From the IMG/VR virus record IMGVR_UViG_3300036795_000443, positions 1-38,993 of that record: DNA of 38,993 nt; one strand, given 5' to 3'. The position numbers were made by a program, and so were the translations under genes. The notes under the pieces were generated by a model. It ran no database searches. It was not told the origin of the DNA and was given only the letters and a program-made list of their open reading frames with translations. Positions 29,190 through 38,372 of the stretch are shown here, piece after piece. The first letter of the stretch is position 1. Each line of letters opens with the position of its first letter. Origin of the DNA: a virus.

Positions 29190-29266
29190 CTTGGTTCCTC
29201 GGGACTCCATGCGGCATGCCGCGTGGCCATGTCTCCCGCGCGGCGGCGTGGATCCCGAGGGCCAAG
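29190..29266 (+). ncRNA. Candidate structured RNA (three-way junction)
   Basis: Outer stem CTTGG-tt-CCTCGGGA (29190-29204) pairs with TCCCGAGG-g-CCAAG (29253-29266). Inside, CCATGCGG-catg-CCGCGTGG (29207-29226) and a second CCATG…CGTGG hairpin (29227-29251, direct repeat of the same frame). T-G pairs fit the plus strand only. It fills the 127-nt gap before the 29301 gene. Function unknown. Confidence 0.5.
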
Positions 29267-29300
29267 TTAGCAAAATGCGAAGTTTTGGAAGCGTGAACGA

Positions 29301-30104
29301 ATGAGTGTTTCCGGCGTCCAGCGGTATCCGAACCTGCAGGGCATGATGGACCAGTTCCGCTCGCTGGTGAACGATGACGGCGGCGGCAACGATGGGCCGC
29401 AGGGCGGGATCATCGCGACCAACGATGCGCCCTTCACGAAACCGTTCCTGAATAAGGCGATTCGCTGGCTGTACCGCAACCTGCGCAACATCGGCGACCC
29501 GGCGCTGATCATCGACAACTACATCCTGACCGGGATCCCGGCGCTGACACAGCCGAACCCGGCCGTGCAGGTGAGCCTGGGCTTCCTGGGCTACTTCGAC
29601 GGCTTCGCGATGCACAGCGAGTGGAAGCTGCCGGCCGGAGCGATGGGGATCGACCGTCTGTGGGAGCGGGCGACCGGCACAGGGCTGGACTTTGTGGAGA
29701 TGCACGCGCGGCCGGATGGCCTGGCGCCGCGGATGCAGGTGGGCCGCATGGGCGTGTACGAGTGGCGCGGCAATGCGGTGTGGATGCCGGGCGCGCTCCA
29801 GGAGCTCGACCTGCGGATCCGGTGCAAGATCGCGATCCCGCCGGTGCTGGGCAAGAACATCAACTTTGAAAACACGTACGTGCCGATTCTCGATGCCGAG
29901 GACACGATCGTGGACCGGATGCTGGTGTATTACGCGAAGCGATTTGCGCCCGAGCAGAAGGCGGATGCGATGGCCGACTCGGCCGAGTCGCTGAAGGATC
30001 TGCAGCTGGCGATCACGCGGCAGAAGCAGCGCACGCAGAGCGCACGCGCGGACTTCGGCGAAGAGGCCGTGGGCAACTTCGCCGGATGGAACAACGACCT
30101 CTAG
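29301..30104 (+). CDS. Head-tail connector-like structural protein
   Basis: A 267-aa protein with motif-rich middle (NKAIRWLYRNLRNIGDPALI) and a helical C-terminus. Position after the head genes and before the large tail protein fits a podovirus head-completion/adaptor. Family not recognised with certainty. Confidence 0.58.
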   Translation: MSVSGVQRYPNLQGMMDQFRSLVNDDGGGNDGPQGGIIATNDAPFTKPFLNKAIRWLYRNLRNIGDPALIIDNYILTGIPALTQPNPAVQVSLGFLGYFDGFAMHSEWKLPAGAMGIDRLWERATGTGLDFVEMHARPDGLAPRMQVGRMGVYEWRGNAVWMPGALQELDLRIRCKIAIPPVLGKNINFENTYVPILDAEDTIVDRMLVYYAKRFAPEQKADAMADSAESLKDLQLAITRQKQRTQSARADFGEEAVGNFAGWNNDL

Positions 30105-30163
30105 TCCGCACGATCTGTAGAGCGAATTGGAAACGAAAAACCCTTTTTAGGGAGAGGTGAACC

Positions 30164-30541
30164 ATGGCAACAGCAACAGTGAAGTTAAAGGTGAATGCGC
30201 CGCCGGCCGGTGTGGACAATACCCAGCGCCGGCAGATTGTGGAGGGCGTGGCGACGCTCTCGACGGGCGGAGACTATGTGGCCGGCGGGCTGCCGATGAC
30301 GTGGGTGTTTACCGATTCGCAGGGCGGGGCGTTCATTCCTGAGTGGAGCGACGCGGAGCCGCTGTGGACAGAGTTCAAGTCGCTGGGCGGCAATGTCGGC
30401 CAGACGTACCTGTACGAGGCTGGGGACGCGGACGGTGCCGGGTTCCTGCACATTGCGGTGGATGGCACGGAGCTGGACGGCGCCGTCGCGATTCCGGCAG
30501 ACATCGTCGGTTTCCGGGTGGAATACGCCCGCGGCTACTAA
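30164..30541 (+). CDS. Small structural protein
   Basis: A 125-aa protein, beta-rich (MATATVKLKVNAPPAGVDNT start). GGAGAGG precedes ATG. It precedes the large tail-nozzle gene and may be a head-tail adaptor or decoration protein. Function inferred only. Confidence 0.6.
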   Translation: MATATVKLKVNAPPAGVDNTQRRQIVEGVATLSTGGDYVAGGLPMTWVFTDSQGGAFIPEWSDAEPLWTEFKSLGGNVGQTYLYEAGDADGAGFLHIAVDGTELDGAVAIPADIVGFRVEYARGY

Positions 30542-30561
30542 CGGGCAGCTGAAAAACAAGG

Positions 30562-33500
30562 ATGCATAACCTCGGCCCTGGCGTGCAGGCCGTCGCTCTT
30601 GAGACTTACGGCGGCCTGGTCACGCTGGCGCGTCCGGAGAACGTTCCGGAGGGCGCCAGCCCGCGCAACTACGACATCGACTATCTGATTGGGAGCGCGC
30701 AGACGCGCGCCCCGCTGCAGAGCGTGTACAGCTACGAGGACGCGGACACCGGCGCGCGAACGCCGGATGCCGCCGTGAATACCACGCTGACGGGCAAGGC
30801 CTGGCAGAACCCGACCAGCGTCTTCGCCGGCGACGGAAGCTACGCGACGTGCAACTGCGCGGGCGGAAGCGATGCGCTGGACGTGACCTCGTTCGCGCTG
30901 GACCTGGAGCCGACGGTCACGCCGATCGGCCTGACGGTGACGCTGACCGGATTCACGCAGTCGGCGGTGACGCTGACGGCGCAGCTGCTGAAGAACGGCG
31001 TGCCGGTGGGTACGGCCAAGCAGGCGGCGCTGCCCTCGACCAACACCAGCGTCATCCTCGGTGGCCCCACCGACCTGTGGGGCACGACGGTCACGAGCGA
31101 CGACGCCAACAATGTGGGCTTCGGCGTGCGGATTACGGCCGATTCGAGCTTCCCCGGAGCGCAGGCGCTGATCGACGCGGTGACGCTCGACGTAAGCCTG
31201 GCGCTGAGCAGCGCGAACTTCAATTTCATTACCACCTTCACGGCCTATGACGGCAGCGTGAAGAACCTCTCAATCGACGCCAACGGCGGCTGGTGGGTGG
31301 AGGATGTCACCAACAATCCCGGCGAGCTGAGCCTGCTGCCGGTGCCGGTGACGCCGGGCTCGTTTGCGAGCGCGGTGAATGGGCCGGGCGTGGAGTACTT
31401 CGCCTTCACCGACCTGACCACGGGAAGCGATCTGCCGCGGCAGTACACGCCGGAATGGATTGACCGGATCTCGCAGGTGGGGCCAGGTGCGGCGCCGGTG
31501 TTTGCGGTGTCGACCAATGCGGCCGGAACCCCGGCGGTGATTACGGCCTTCGCCGTGAGCGGCGATGTGGTGACCCTGACGGCGGACAACAGCTTCAGCG
31601 CGGGCCAGCCGGTGCTGTTCTCCGGGCTGACGCCGGCAGCTTTCCTGAACGGGCAGACGCTGGTGGTGCTGGGCTCGGGCCTGTCAGGAACGCAGTTCGA
31701 GGTGGCCTTCACGCACGCCGACGTGGGAACGACGGCCGACAGCGGAAAGGCCACGCCGCAGACCAACTATCCGATCGCGACGATTACGCAGCCGGCGGCG
31801 CAGTCGCGCGGATTCTCGTACTTCCTGCAGTCGACGGGGCCGGGCTCGACCTCGCCAGGCAACGTGATCACGGCCTACTACTCGGACTCGACGACTTCGA
31901 GCGCGGACCAGGACCTGGTGGACGCGTTCAACAGCGGCAACGCGGTCTATCTCTACTTCTCATTTACGGGCACGCCGGTGCCTTTCGGCCCGCTGACGGT
32001 GCAGGTGACCAGCGTGGGCCTGGGCTCGCCGCCGGACCAGCCGCGCCAGTTCTACTACTTCACCTTCACGACGACGAACGCCGCGGCCTACACGCTGTAT
32101 GCGGGCAGCGGGCATTCCGGCTATACCGCGAACTACCAGCGCACGCTGGCGACGATGACGACGAGCGAGCCGGTGCCGGTGCTGGGTGTGGGCTCGAGCG
32201 CGACGATCGCGGGCACGAGCGTGAGCAACTACGACTCGACCTGGCCGATCGCGCAGGCGCTGAACTCCGGAGCGATGGCGATCACGCAGACGTCGCTGAC
32301 CGGCGGCGTGGCGACTTACAGCTACACGGTGGTGAGTGGCGCGAACCCGACGGCGGAGCAGCTGGTGACGATCACCGGGACGCTGAACGCCAACGGAATG
32401 CTGAACGGCGCAGACCTGGTGATTGCAGGCGTTATCGGCACGAACCAGGGCACCTTCACGGTGAACGGCTTCAGCTCGGCGCAGGATTATCCGGTTGCGG
32501 CCGAGCAGGGCCAGGCGACGACGGCCGGCACCGAGTTCAGCTTCGATCCGGGCCTCGAGACGCTGGGCAGCTCGACGAGCCCGATCTATGGCGCCTCGTC
32601 CGGCGGATACCTGATCTTCGCCGGCAACGGGCAGTATCTTTCCGCAGGCACCAAGCAGGGTGTGGTGTTCTTCATCACGCGCAACGGCTACTGGACGACG
32701 CCGAGCGCGCCGGTCACGTTCTCCATCCCCGAAAACTCAACCGCGATTTTAGCCAGCCAGATCCCGATCGGGCCGCCCAACGTGGTGGCGCGCGGGATCG
32801 CGTTTACGGAGAGCGGGGCGAACAATGTGCCGGGCGCGAACTTCTTCACCCTGCCGACGCCGCAGCAGTACATCGTCAACGGGGTGACCTACACCGCGAG
32901 CTCGCTGTTCGTGATGGACAACACGTCGACGACGGCGAGCTTCAGCTTCCCGGACTCGGAGCTGCTGCAGGCCGAGGCGATCGATCAGCAGGGCAACGAT
33001 CTCTTCAACCTGCTTGAGATCGGCAACCCCGGGTGGATCGCGAAGTATGCCAGCCGCAACGCCTACGGGCTGTGCCAGAACAAGGTACAGAACTTCGTCA
33101 ACCTGAGCTTCGACGGCGGCTACCTGCCGGGCGTGCAGCTGACGCCGCTGGGCTGGACCGCGCCGGACCAGTACGGCGAGCTGCTGGTTTCGCCGATCTT
33201 CGGCAACTCGTACTACATCAAGAACTCGACCACGGGAACACTGGCGATGGCCGGGATGATCGCGCAGGCGGCATACCAGGACGCGTACCAGCAGCCGATC
33301 CTGGCCGCGAATACCGGCTACAGCGTGCGCGTGACGGCGCGGGCCCCTTCCGGGCTCACCACCGGCAGCCTGGTGGTGGACCTGGTGGCCAACGGGGTGA
33401 GCTATGGCAGCTTCACCACGCCGTTCGCGAACCTGACGACGGCCATGCAGACGCTGACTGGAACGTTGCTGACGAACGGGTTAGCGACCGTACCCGGAGC

Positions 33501-34764
33501 GCTGCAGGTGCGGGCGTATGCCAGCGGCGCGGGAGCGGGTGCGGACGTCGAGATCGACCGCGTGGAGCTCTTTCCCACAGCCGTCCCGGTGCTTTCCACA
33601 ACCGTGTTCTTCAGCTACGCGAACGATCTGGAGAGCGTGGACGCGGTGACCGGCGGGGTGGTGTTCGACAGCGAGAACCAGCAGCCGGTGAACGGCGCCA
33701 AGGTGCTGTACGACACCTTCTACGGCCTGAAGGGCAGCTCGATGTACTCGCTGCAGAGCAGCCCGAACCTGGAGCCGGCGCAGTGGAACGAGCCGGAGGT
33801 GGCGCAGAAGGTGGGCACCTGCGGGATCAACGCCTACGACCAGGGCGAGCAGTGGCTGGTGACGGCCTGCAGGAACGGGCTCTACCTGTTCGAGGGCGGG
33901 CAGCCGGGCAAGATCATGGAAGAGATCCTGCAGATCTGGAACGCGATCAACTGGCGCGCCGGCAAGGCGATCTGGGTGACGAACGACGTGGTGAACCGGC
34001 GGCTGTATGTGGGCGTGCCGCTGCCGACGCCGAACTTCTGGCTGCCGGACGCGCCGGCGAACCCGGCGCCGTCGACGCCCAACGTCGTGCTGATGATGAA
34101 CTACCAGGGCCTGGACACGGCCGAGGCGATCAAGGGCAGCCCGCAGATGCACACCACGATGTTCGGGGCGCTGAACGCGATCGACATGCGGCGGAAGTGG
34201 TCGATCTGGCAGATCCAGAGTCCGTACGGCGCGGTGGTGAGCTCGACCGGACAGGCGGCGGGAAGCTTTGCGACCGGCGAGGTCAACATCCTCGATGGCG
34301 AGATGCGCTTCTGCAACGGGATCGCGAGCTCCAAGGTCTACCGGCTGAACACGGAGCTGGGGCCGAAGGAGATCCCGACCGACGATGGAGCGCCGCTGAA
34401 CTCGCTGTACACGACGTACGGCTGGGTGGCGCAGTCCAAGGCGGCGCAGATGCCGATGCTGGGACTGTTCCGCAAGCTGTGGGGCCTCATGACGCACCAG
34501 ATCAGCGGCGCCGGCACGTTGAAGGTGCGGCTGCTGCCGAACGTGCTACTGGGCCCGGACGATGACGATTCCGACTACTACCCGTGGACGCTGCCGGGCG
34601 GCTTTGTGCTGACCGATCCGTGCACGCGGACGCGTGAGGCGCCACTGAACTTCGCGGGCACGCGAACGTTCCTGGAGTTTTCGACCACCGGACGGATGGA
34701 CCTGAGCGACGTGGTGCTGGTGGGCCGCAAGCATCCCCACAACCAGCTCACAGGGCAACGCTAA
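30562..34764 (+). CDS. Large tail-nozzle/hub-like virion protein
   Basis: A 1400-aa protein, the largest gene. The opening segment (YGGLVTLARPENVPEGASPR, NYDIDYLIG) matches the start of beta-propeller tail-nozzle proteins of podoviruses, and the end (about 1080-1400) has propeller-like blades (FFSYANDLESVDAVTGG, WGLMTHQISGAGTLKVRLLP). Between lie Gly/Ser/Thr-rich beta regions and a carbohydrate-binding-module-like stretch near 960-1060 (GYSVRVTARAPSGLTTGSLV). At 1400 aa it is about twice the usual nozzle, so an insertion may add host-binding modules. Confidence 0.7.
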   Translation: MHNLGPGVQAVALETYGGLVTLARPENVPEGASPRNYDIDYLIGSAQTRAPLQSVYSYEDADTGARTPDAAVNTTLTGKAWQNPTSVFAGDGSYATCNCAGGSDALDVTSFALDLEPTVTPIGLTVTLTGFTQSAVTLTAQLLKNGVPVGTAKQAALPSTNTSVILGGPTDLWGTTVTSDDANNVGFGVRITADSSFPGAQALIDAVTLDVSLALSSANFNFITTFTAYDGSVKNLSIDANGGWWVEDVTNNPGELSLLPVPVTPGSFASAVNGPGVEYFAFTDLTTGSDLPRQYTPEWIDRISQVGPGAAPVFAVSTNAAGTPAVITAFAVSGDVVTLTADNSFSAGQPVLFSGLTPAAFLNGQTLVVLGSGLSGTQFEVAFTHADVGTTADSGKATPQTNYPIATITQPAAQSRGFSYFLQSTGPGSTSPGNVITAYYSDSTTSSADQDLVDAFNSGNAVYLYFSFTGTPVPFGPLTVQVTSVGLGSPPDQPRQFYYFTFTTTNAAAYTLYAGSGHSGYTANYQRTLATMTTSEPVPVLGVGSSATIAGTSVSNYDSTWPIAQALNSGAMAITQTSLTGGVATYSYTVVSGANPTAEQLVTITGTLNANGMLNGADLVIAGVIGTNQGTFTVNGFSSAQDYPVAAEQGQATTAGTEFSFDPGLETLGSSTSPIYGASSGGYLIFAGNGQYLSAGTKQGVVFFITRNGYWTTPSAPVTFSIPENSTAILASQIPIGPPNVVARGIAFTESGANNVPGANFFTLPTPQQYIVNGVTYTASSLFVMDNTSTTASFSFPDSELLQAEAIDQQGNDLFNLLEIGNPGWIAKYASRNAYGLCQNKVQNFVNLSFDGGYLPGVQLTPLGWTAPDQYGELLVSPIFGNSYYIKNSTTGTLAMAGMIAQAAYQDAYQQPILAANTGYSVRVTARAPSGLTTGSLVVDLVANGVSYGSFTTPFANLTTAMQTLTGTLLTNGLATVPGALQVRAYASGAGAGADVEIDRVELFPTAVPVLSTTVFFSYANDLESVDAVTGGVVFDSENQQPVNGAKVLYDTFYGLKGSSMYSLQSSPNLEPAQWNEPEVAQKVGTCGINAYDQGEQWLVTACRNGLYLFEGGQPGKIMEEILQIWNAINWRAGKAIWVTNDVVNRRLYVGVPLPTPNFWLPDAPANPAPSTPNVVLMMNYQGLDTAEAIKGSPQMHTTMFGALNAIDMRRKWSIWQIQSPYGAVVSSTGQAAGSFATGEVNILDGEMRFCNGIASSKVYRLNTELGPKEIPTDDGAPLNSLYTTYGWVAQSKAAQMPMLGLFRKLWGLMTHQISGAGTLKVRLLPNVLLGPDDDDSDYYPWTLPGGFVLTDPCTRTREAPLNFAGTRTFLEFSTTGRMDLSDVVLVGRKHPHNQLTGQR

Positions 34765-34781
34765 CCATTGCATGGAGCGGA
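34765..34781 (+). repeat. Truncated dispersed repeat
   Basis: First half only (CCATTGCATGGAGCGGA), beginning at the base after the stop of the large tail gene; the hairpin half is missing. Confidence 0.65.
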
Positions 34782-34786
34782 ACTTG

Positions 34787-34879
34787 ATGATTGAGCTGCG
34801 CTGGGTTTTCAGGAGCAAGATAGGCACCTTCCGTGGCCGGATGCAGACGTTCTTCTGGGTGATGCGAGGCCGGCGATGA
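34787..34879 (+). CDS. Very small basic ORF upstream of 34876
   Basis: A 30-aa frame, MIELRWVFRSKIGTFRGRMQ then TFFWVMRGRR, between the large tail gene and 34876. Its TGA overlaps the next ATG (ATGA). It follows a truncated dispersed repeat (34765-34781). It may be a leader peptide that couples translation or chance coding. Confidence 0.4.
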   Translation: MIELRWVFRSKIGTFRGRMQTFFWVMRGRR

Positions 34880-35457
34880 GTGTTCTGTCGAAGCAGCTGC
34901 TAAGCCAGATCGAGAACTCCTGGCCGCAGCTGGGGATCTATCTCCGCCAGCGCGAGACGGTGGTCTCGAACGTGGCGCGGTATGCGGCGGTGGGCACGGA
35001 GAGCGAGATCTCGACGCCCGGACCGCCCGCGTCAGTGAATGTCAAGGTGGCGGGCGAGCTGGCCCACGTCACGATTGAGGATCCGCAAGCGGCGCAGCGC
35101 GGCGGCCAATACCACGTGGAGCTGGCGACGAACCCGCAGTTCTCGCAGCCACACGTGGAGCACCTGGGCAGCTCGCGCGGCCGCTTTGTGACGCTGCCGA
35201 CCAACGACGACAGTGGAACGCCGCACACTTGGTATGCGCGGGCGTTCGTGCAGTATGCGGGATCGCAGCCGGGTGCGGTGACCAACTATGGCGGGGCGGC
35301 GCCGGCAGGCTTCCAGATGCAGGGAGCGACGAATATGACGCCGCTGCCGTCGACGGGAAGCGGAACGGCGAGCAGCAACGGCCAGCAGGGCGGATGGGGC
35401 CTGGGAAAGACACAGATCCGGCCGACACCGGCGCCGAAGAGAGCGGTGAGCAGCTGA
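34876..35457 (+). CDS. Structural protein with fibronectin-like core
   Basis: A 193-aa protein; residues 50-125 (PPASVNVKVAGELAHVTIED, then YHVELATNPQFSQ, TWYARAFVQYAG) read as a fibronectin-type fold, often found in phage tail proteins. The C-terminus is disordered. A host-contact or tail role is inferred. Confidence 0.58.
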   Translation: MSVLSKQLLSQIENSWPQLGIYLRQRETVVSNVARYAAVGTESEISTPGPPASVNVKVAGELAHVTIEDPQAAQRGGQYHVELATNPQFSQPHVEHLGSSRGRFVTLPTNDDSGTPHTWYARAFVQYAGSQPGAVTNYGGAAPAGFQMQGATNMTPLPSTGSGTASSNGQQGGWGLGKTQIRPTPAPKRAVSS

Positions 35458-35465
35458 ACGGCCTG

Positions 35466-35849
35466 GTGAGGGACGCGACGCCAGCGGACTATGCGGTGCT
35501 GCGCGCGATGCATGCGCGTAGCGGGATCGATTATGCGTTCCCGGATTTGAATGACCCGCTGTTCTTCGTGAAGAAGGTGCGGGTGGTGGATGAGCGGATT
35601 AATTCCGCATTGATTTTGAAGCTGTGTGCCGAGACATTTCTGCTCGTCGACGAGGGAAGGCCACAAGACAAGATGACCGCGATGCGCGAGCTGCAGGACG
35701 ACGTCCTGGGCGAGGCGGCCGCGCGTGGACTCGAGGAGATCCACGCGAGCGTGCCCGCGATCGGTTTCGACAAGCGGTTGGCGCAGCTGGGCTGGGCGAA
35801 AGACCGGCCGGGCTGGAACCTTTGGAGCAGAAAAACAGAATGCCGATAG
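35466..35849 (+). CDS. GNAT-family acetyltransferase-like protein
   Basis: A 127-aa protein. VRDATPADYAVLRAMHARSG then LILKLCAETFLLVDEGRPQD and the C-terminal helix resemble GNAT acetyltransferases that use acetyl-CoA; the glycine-rich acetyl-CoA loop is not clear. Start GTG at 35466, with the reading frame open further upstream. Its place within virion genes is unusual but GNAT-like proteins occur in phages. Confidence 0.58.
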   Translation: MRDATPADYAVLRAMHARSGIDYAFPDLNDPLFFVKKVRVVDERINSALILKLCAETFLLVDEGRPQDKMTAMRELQDDVLGEAAARGLEEIHASVPAIGFDKRLAQLGWAKDRPGWNLWSRKTECR

Positions 35850-36226
35850 GCGCGAAGACACAGGGACAACAGGACACGAGCGGGATGCTGGGCGCGGGTG
35901 GAAGCGATGCGGCACTCGGGACGCAGCTGACAGCGCAGGCGCTCAGAAACAGCGCCGCGGCGGGGATTCCGCTGAACGTGCCGGCCAACATTCCGGCCAG
36001 TCCGGACGTGGAGGTGCGGCTGCACGGAGAGCAGGCGCCCGCGCCGACGCTGATGGACCAGGCGAAGTCGGGGTGGAACACATTTGCGCAGAAGGCGCGG
36101 CTGGCGTGGACGGCGGCGCAGGGGAAAGATCCGTATGCGCCGGATCCGAAGATGCTGGCGGGAGCGCAGAGCCTTTACCAGCCGGGGCGTGATGCCTCTT
36201 CGATGATTTTCAGGAGCGGACGATGA
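35840..36226 (+). CDS. Hypothetical virion-associated protein
   Basis: A 128-aa protein, ATG 35840 overlapping the previous gene by 10 nt. Gln/Ala-rich N-terminus and a helical C-terminus. No recognised domain; it could be a small ejection or head-completion protein from its place. Confidence 0.55.
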   Translation: MPIGAKTQGQQDTSGMLGAGGSDAALGTQLTAQALRNSAAAGIPLNVPANIPASPDVEVRLHGEQAPAPTLMDQAKSGWNTFAQKARLAWTAAQGKDPYAPDPKMLAGAQSLYQPGRDASSMIFRSGR

Positions 36227-37026
36227 GAAGCGCAGTAGGACAGGCACAGGGCGCGGCAACGACCGCGGCCAACACTTCGACGCAGCTCGGCACGGAGGCC
36301 CAGGGGATCGGATCGACGCTGACGCCGTTCCTGACCCAGGAGATGGAGCATCCGCAGGGCTACAGCCAGCAGGATGAGAGCGCGATGCTCTCGGCCGGCG
36401 ATGCCGGGGCGGGCGGAGCGACCAGCGCGATCCAGGGCGCGGCGGCGCAGCGCGCGGCCCAGACGCACAATGGCGGAGCGTTCGGCGCAGTGCTGGACGA
36501 TGCGGCGCGGCAGAAGGCGAAGGCCGCGGCGGGCTCGAGCGAGAGTGTGGCGGCCGCGGATGCGGGCGTGAAGCAGCAGCAGCAGCAGGATGGCGCGCGC
36601 GGGCTGCAGGGGATGTACGGCACCGATACCAGCGGGATGCTGGACGCGTCCGGACAGGTTTCGAAGGATGTGGGCGCGGAGGTGCAGGCGAACAACAGCG
36701 GATGGCTGCAGAATGCGACGGGCGTGATGAACGCGGTCGGCAGCATGGCTTCCGGTGCGGGCTCGATGGGCTTGGGCTTCGGCGCGGGGCAGAAGTTTGG
36801 CTGCTGGATCGCGGCCGAGGTCTATCACGGGTGGCTGGATCCGCGGACGGTCGCCGTGCGCAACTGGATCTTCGGTGATTTCCAGAAGAAGCGTGCAGGC
36901 AGGATCCTCGGGCGCGCGTACCTGCGCTACGGGGCGCGGATCGCCGGATTGATTCGCCGGATGCCGGTGCTTCGCCAGCCCTTCAAGGCGCTGTTTGACT
37001 GCGCGCTGCGGGAGGCGCTGGCCTAA
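36223..37026 (+). CDS. Ejection-protein-like structural protein
   Basis: A 267-aa protein. Residues 1-185 are Gly/Ala/Gln-rich helix and low complexity. Residues about 197-245 contain a conserved phage/prophage motif (CWIAAEVYHGWLDPRTVAVR, then NWIFGDFQKK). Such proteins often sit among DNA-injection proteins. Function is unproven. Confidence 0.58.
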   Translation: MRSAVGQAQGAATTAANTSTQLGTEAQGIGSTLTPFLTQEMEHPQGYSQQDESAMLSAGDAGAGGATSAIQGAAAQRAAQTHNGGAFGAVLDDAARQKAKAAAGSSESVAAADAGVKQQQQQDGARGLQGMYGTDTSGMLDASGQVSKDVGAEVQANNSGWLQNATGVMNAVGSMASGAGSMGLGFGAGQKFGCWIAAEVYHGWLDPRTVAVRNWIFGDFQKKRAGRILGRAYLRYGARIAGLIRRMPVLRQPFKALFDCALREALA

Positions 37027-38372
37027 TGGCAAACCAGACGACACAGCAGCCGCAGATCTTCTATCAGCCGCCGCAGGATCCAGGGGAGGCTCCGGAGCTC
37101 GGGCCGATCGCGAGCCTGAGCGGACCGCCCAGTGGAGCTCCACAGGTGTTTGCGAACGCGCCGGCGATGCCGCGAGCCGCTGATGATCCTTTGCTGGATC
37201 AGCGCAACGTGGTGAACCGGCAGTTGCTCGGGCTGCAGGACAAAGATGCGCGGCACTGGGGATTCAAGGGTGACCCTTCGCGGGGTCTGGCGCCGAACCA
37301 TCCCGGGATTATCGGAAAGATCGGGCACGTGCTCTCGGTGGCGGGCAATATAGCAGGCGACATCTTCGCGCCGAGCACGATGGAGCTGATCCCGGGCACG
37401 GACCTGAACCGCCGCGTGCAGGAGGGTGGGCTGACGCAGAGGCTGGCGGGGCTGACGCAGCAGGACAGCGAGAACCAGGCGCGCGACGCGACCACGGCCA
37501 AGACGCAGCTGGAGACGGCCGAGGAGCCGGGCAAGACGGAGAGCGTAGAGGGCTTGGATTCCGCTAACACGCGCAAGGCGAATGCCGAGGCTGACAAGCT
37601 GCTTCATCCGCAGCCCGATCCGGACCGCGCCAAGACGATCACGACAGACAAAGGCATCATGCAGTGGAACCCGGCGACAAGTGCGTACGACATCCCCGCG
37701 GGACATGCTGCCAAGGAACAAGCGCCGCAGCAACAGGCATTCGACGGCTATATCGCGCAGGGCCTGACGCCCATGCAGGCGTTCGAGAAGATTCGCGAGA
37801 AGCCGCCATCGGCGAGCGAGGCCGGAACATGGCAGCTGGGCGAGGATAAGGACGGCAAACCGATCCTTTGGAACTCCAAGACCGGCGCCACCCGCGACAA
37901 CGCCACGGGAATTGAGAAGCCCGGGACGCACGATAAAGAACTCGCAGCGAACGCTCCGGTTGAGGGAGCGATGAAGTATGCGAGTGACTATGTGGCCAAC
38001 GGGCGATTCACTGGACCGGGGGACGAGGCGCTGCAGGAGAAGTTCTTCGAACTCGCCAAGCCGTCGACGGGATTCCGGATGACGCAGCCGCAGATCGATA
38101 TGCTGGCGAATTCGCGGAATTGGATGAACAGCTGGGGCGCGCATATGCGGCACATGACGTCGGGCACGTGGTTCTCGCCGGAGCAACGGCAGCAGATCGT
38201 GGACACGATGACGCAGCTGCACGATGCGAAGCTCGCGACGCAGCCGCACAGTGGCGGTGCACCTGCGGCGGGAGCTGCGGGTGGTGGCGCGACGCCGACG
38301 GAAGGCGAGATCAAGGTGAACGGAGCTGGAATCAAGGTGAAGTTCAGCGGTGGAAAGTGGGGGCCTGCCTAA
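37026..38372 (+). CDS. Ejection-protein-like large protein
   Basis: A 448-aa protein, Gln/Ala-rich and mostly helical, in the position of P22-type ejection/pilot proteins (late, after tail genes). N-terminus Pro-rich. No enzymatic motif such as lysozyme was seen. Assignment rests on position and composition. Confidence 0.55.
   Translation: MANQTTQQPQIFYQPPQDPGEAPELGPIASLSGPPSGAPQVFANAPAMPRAADDPLLDQRNVVNRQLLGLQDKDARHWGFKGDPSRGLAPNHPGIIGKIGHVLSVAGNIAGDIFAPSTMELIPGTDLNRRVQEGGLTQRLAGLTQQDSENQARDATTAKTQLETAEEPGKTESVEGLDSANTRKANAEADKLLHPQPDPDRAKTITTDKGIMQWNPATSAYDIPAGHAAKEQAPQQQAFDGYIAQGLTPMQAFEKIREKPPSASEAGTWQLGEDKDGKPILWNSKTGATRDNATGIEKPGTHDKELAANAPVEGAMKYASDYVANGRFTGPGDEALQEKFFELAKPSTGFRMTQPQIDMLANSRNWMNSWGAHMRHMTSGTWFSPEQRQQIVDTMTQLHDAKLATQPHSGGAPAAGAAGGGATPTEGEIKVNGAGIKVKFSGGKWGPA

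Noticed and set aside
33033-34565. 510-aa plus-strand frame inside the large tail gene
   Set aside because: Out-of-frame shadow with Arg/Gly/Ala composition; the 30562..34764 frame is complete and has recognisable motifs.
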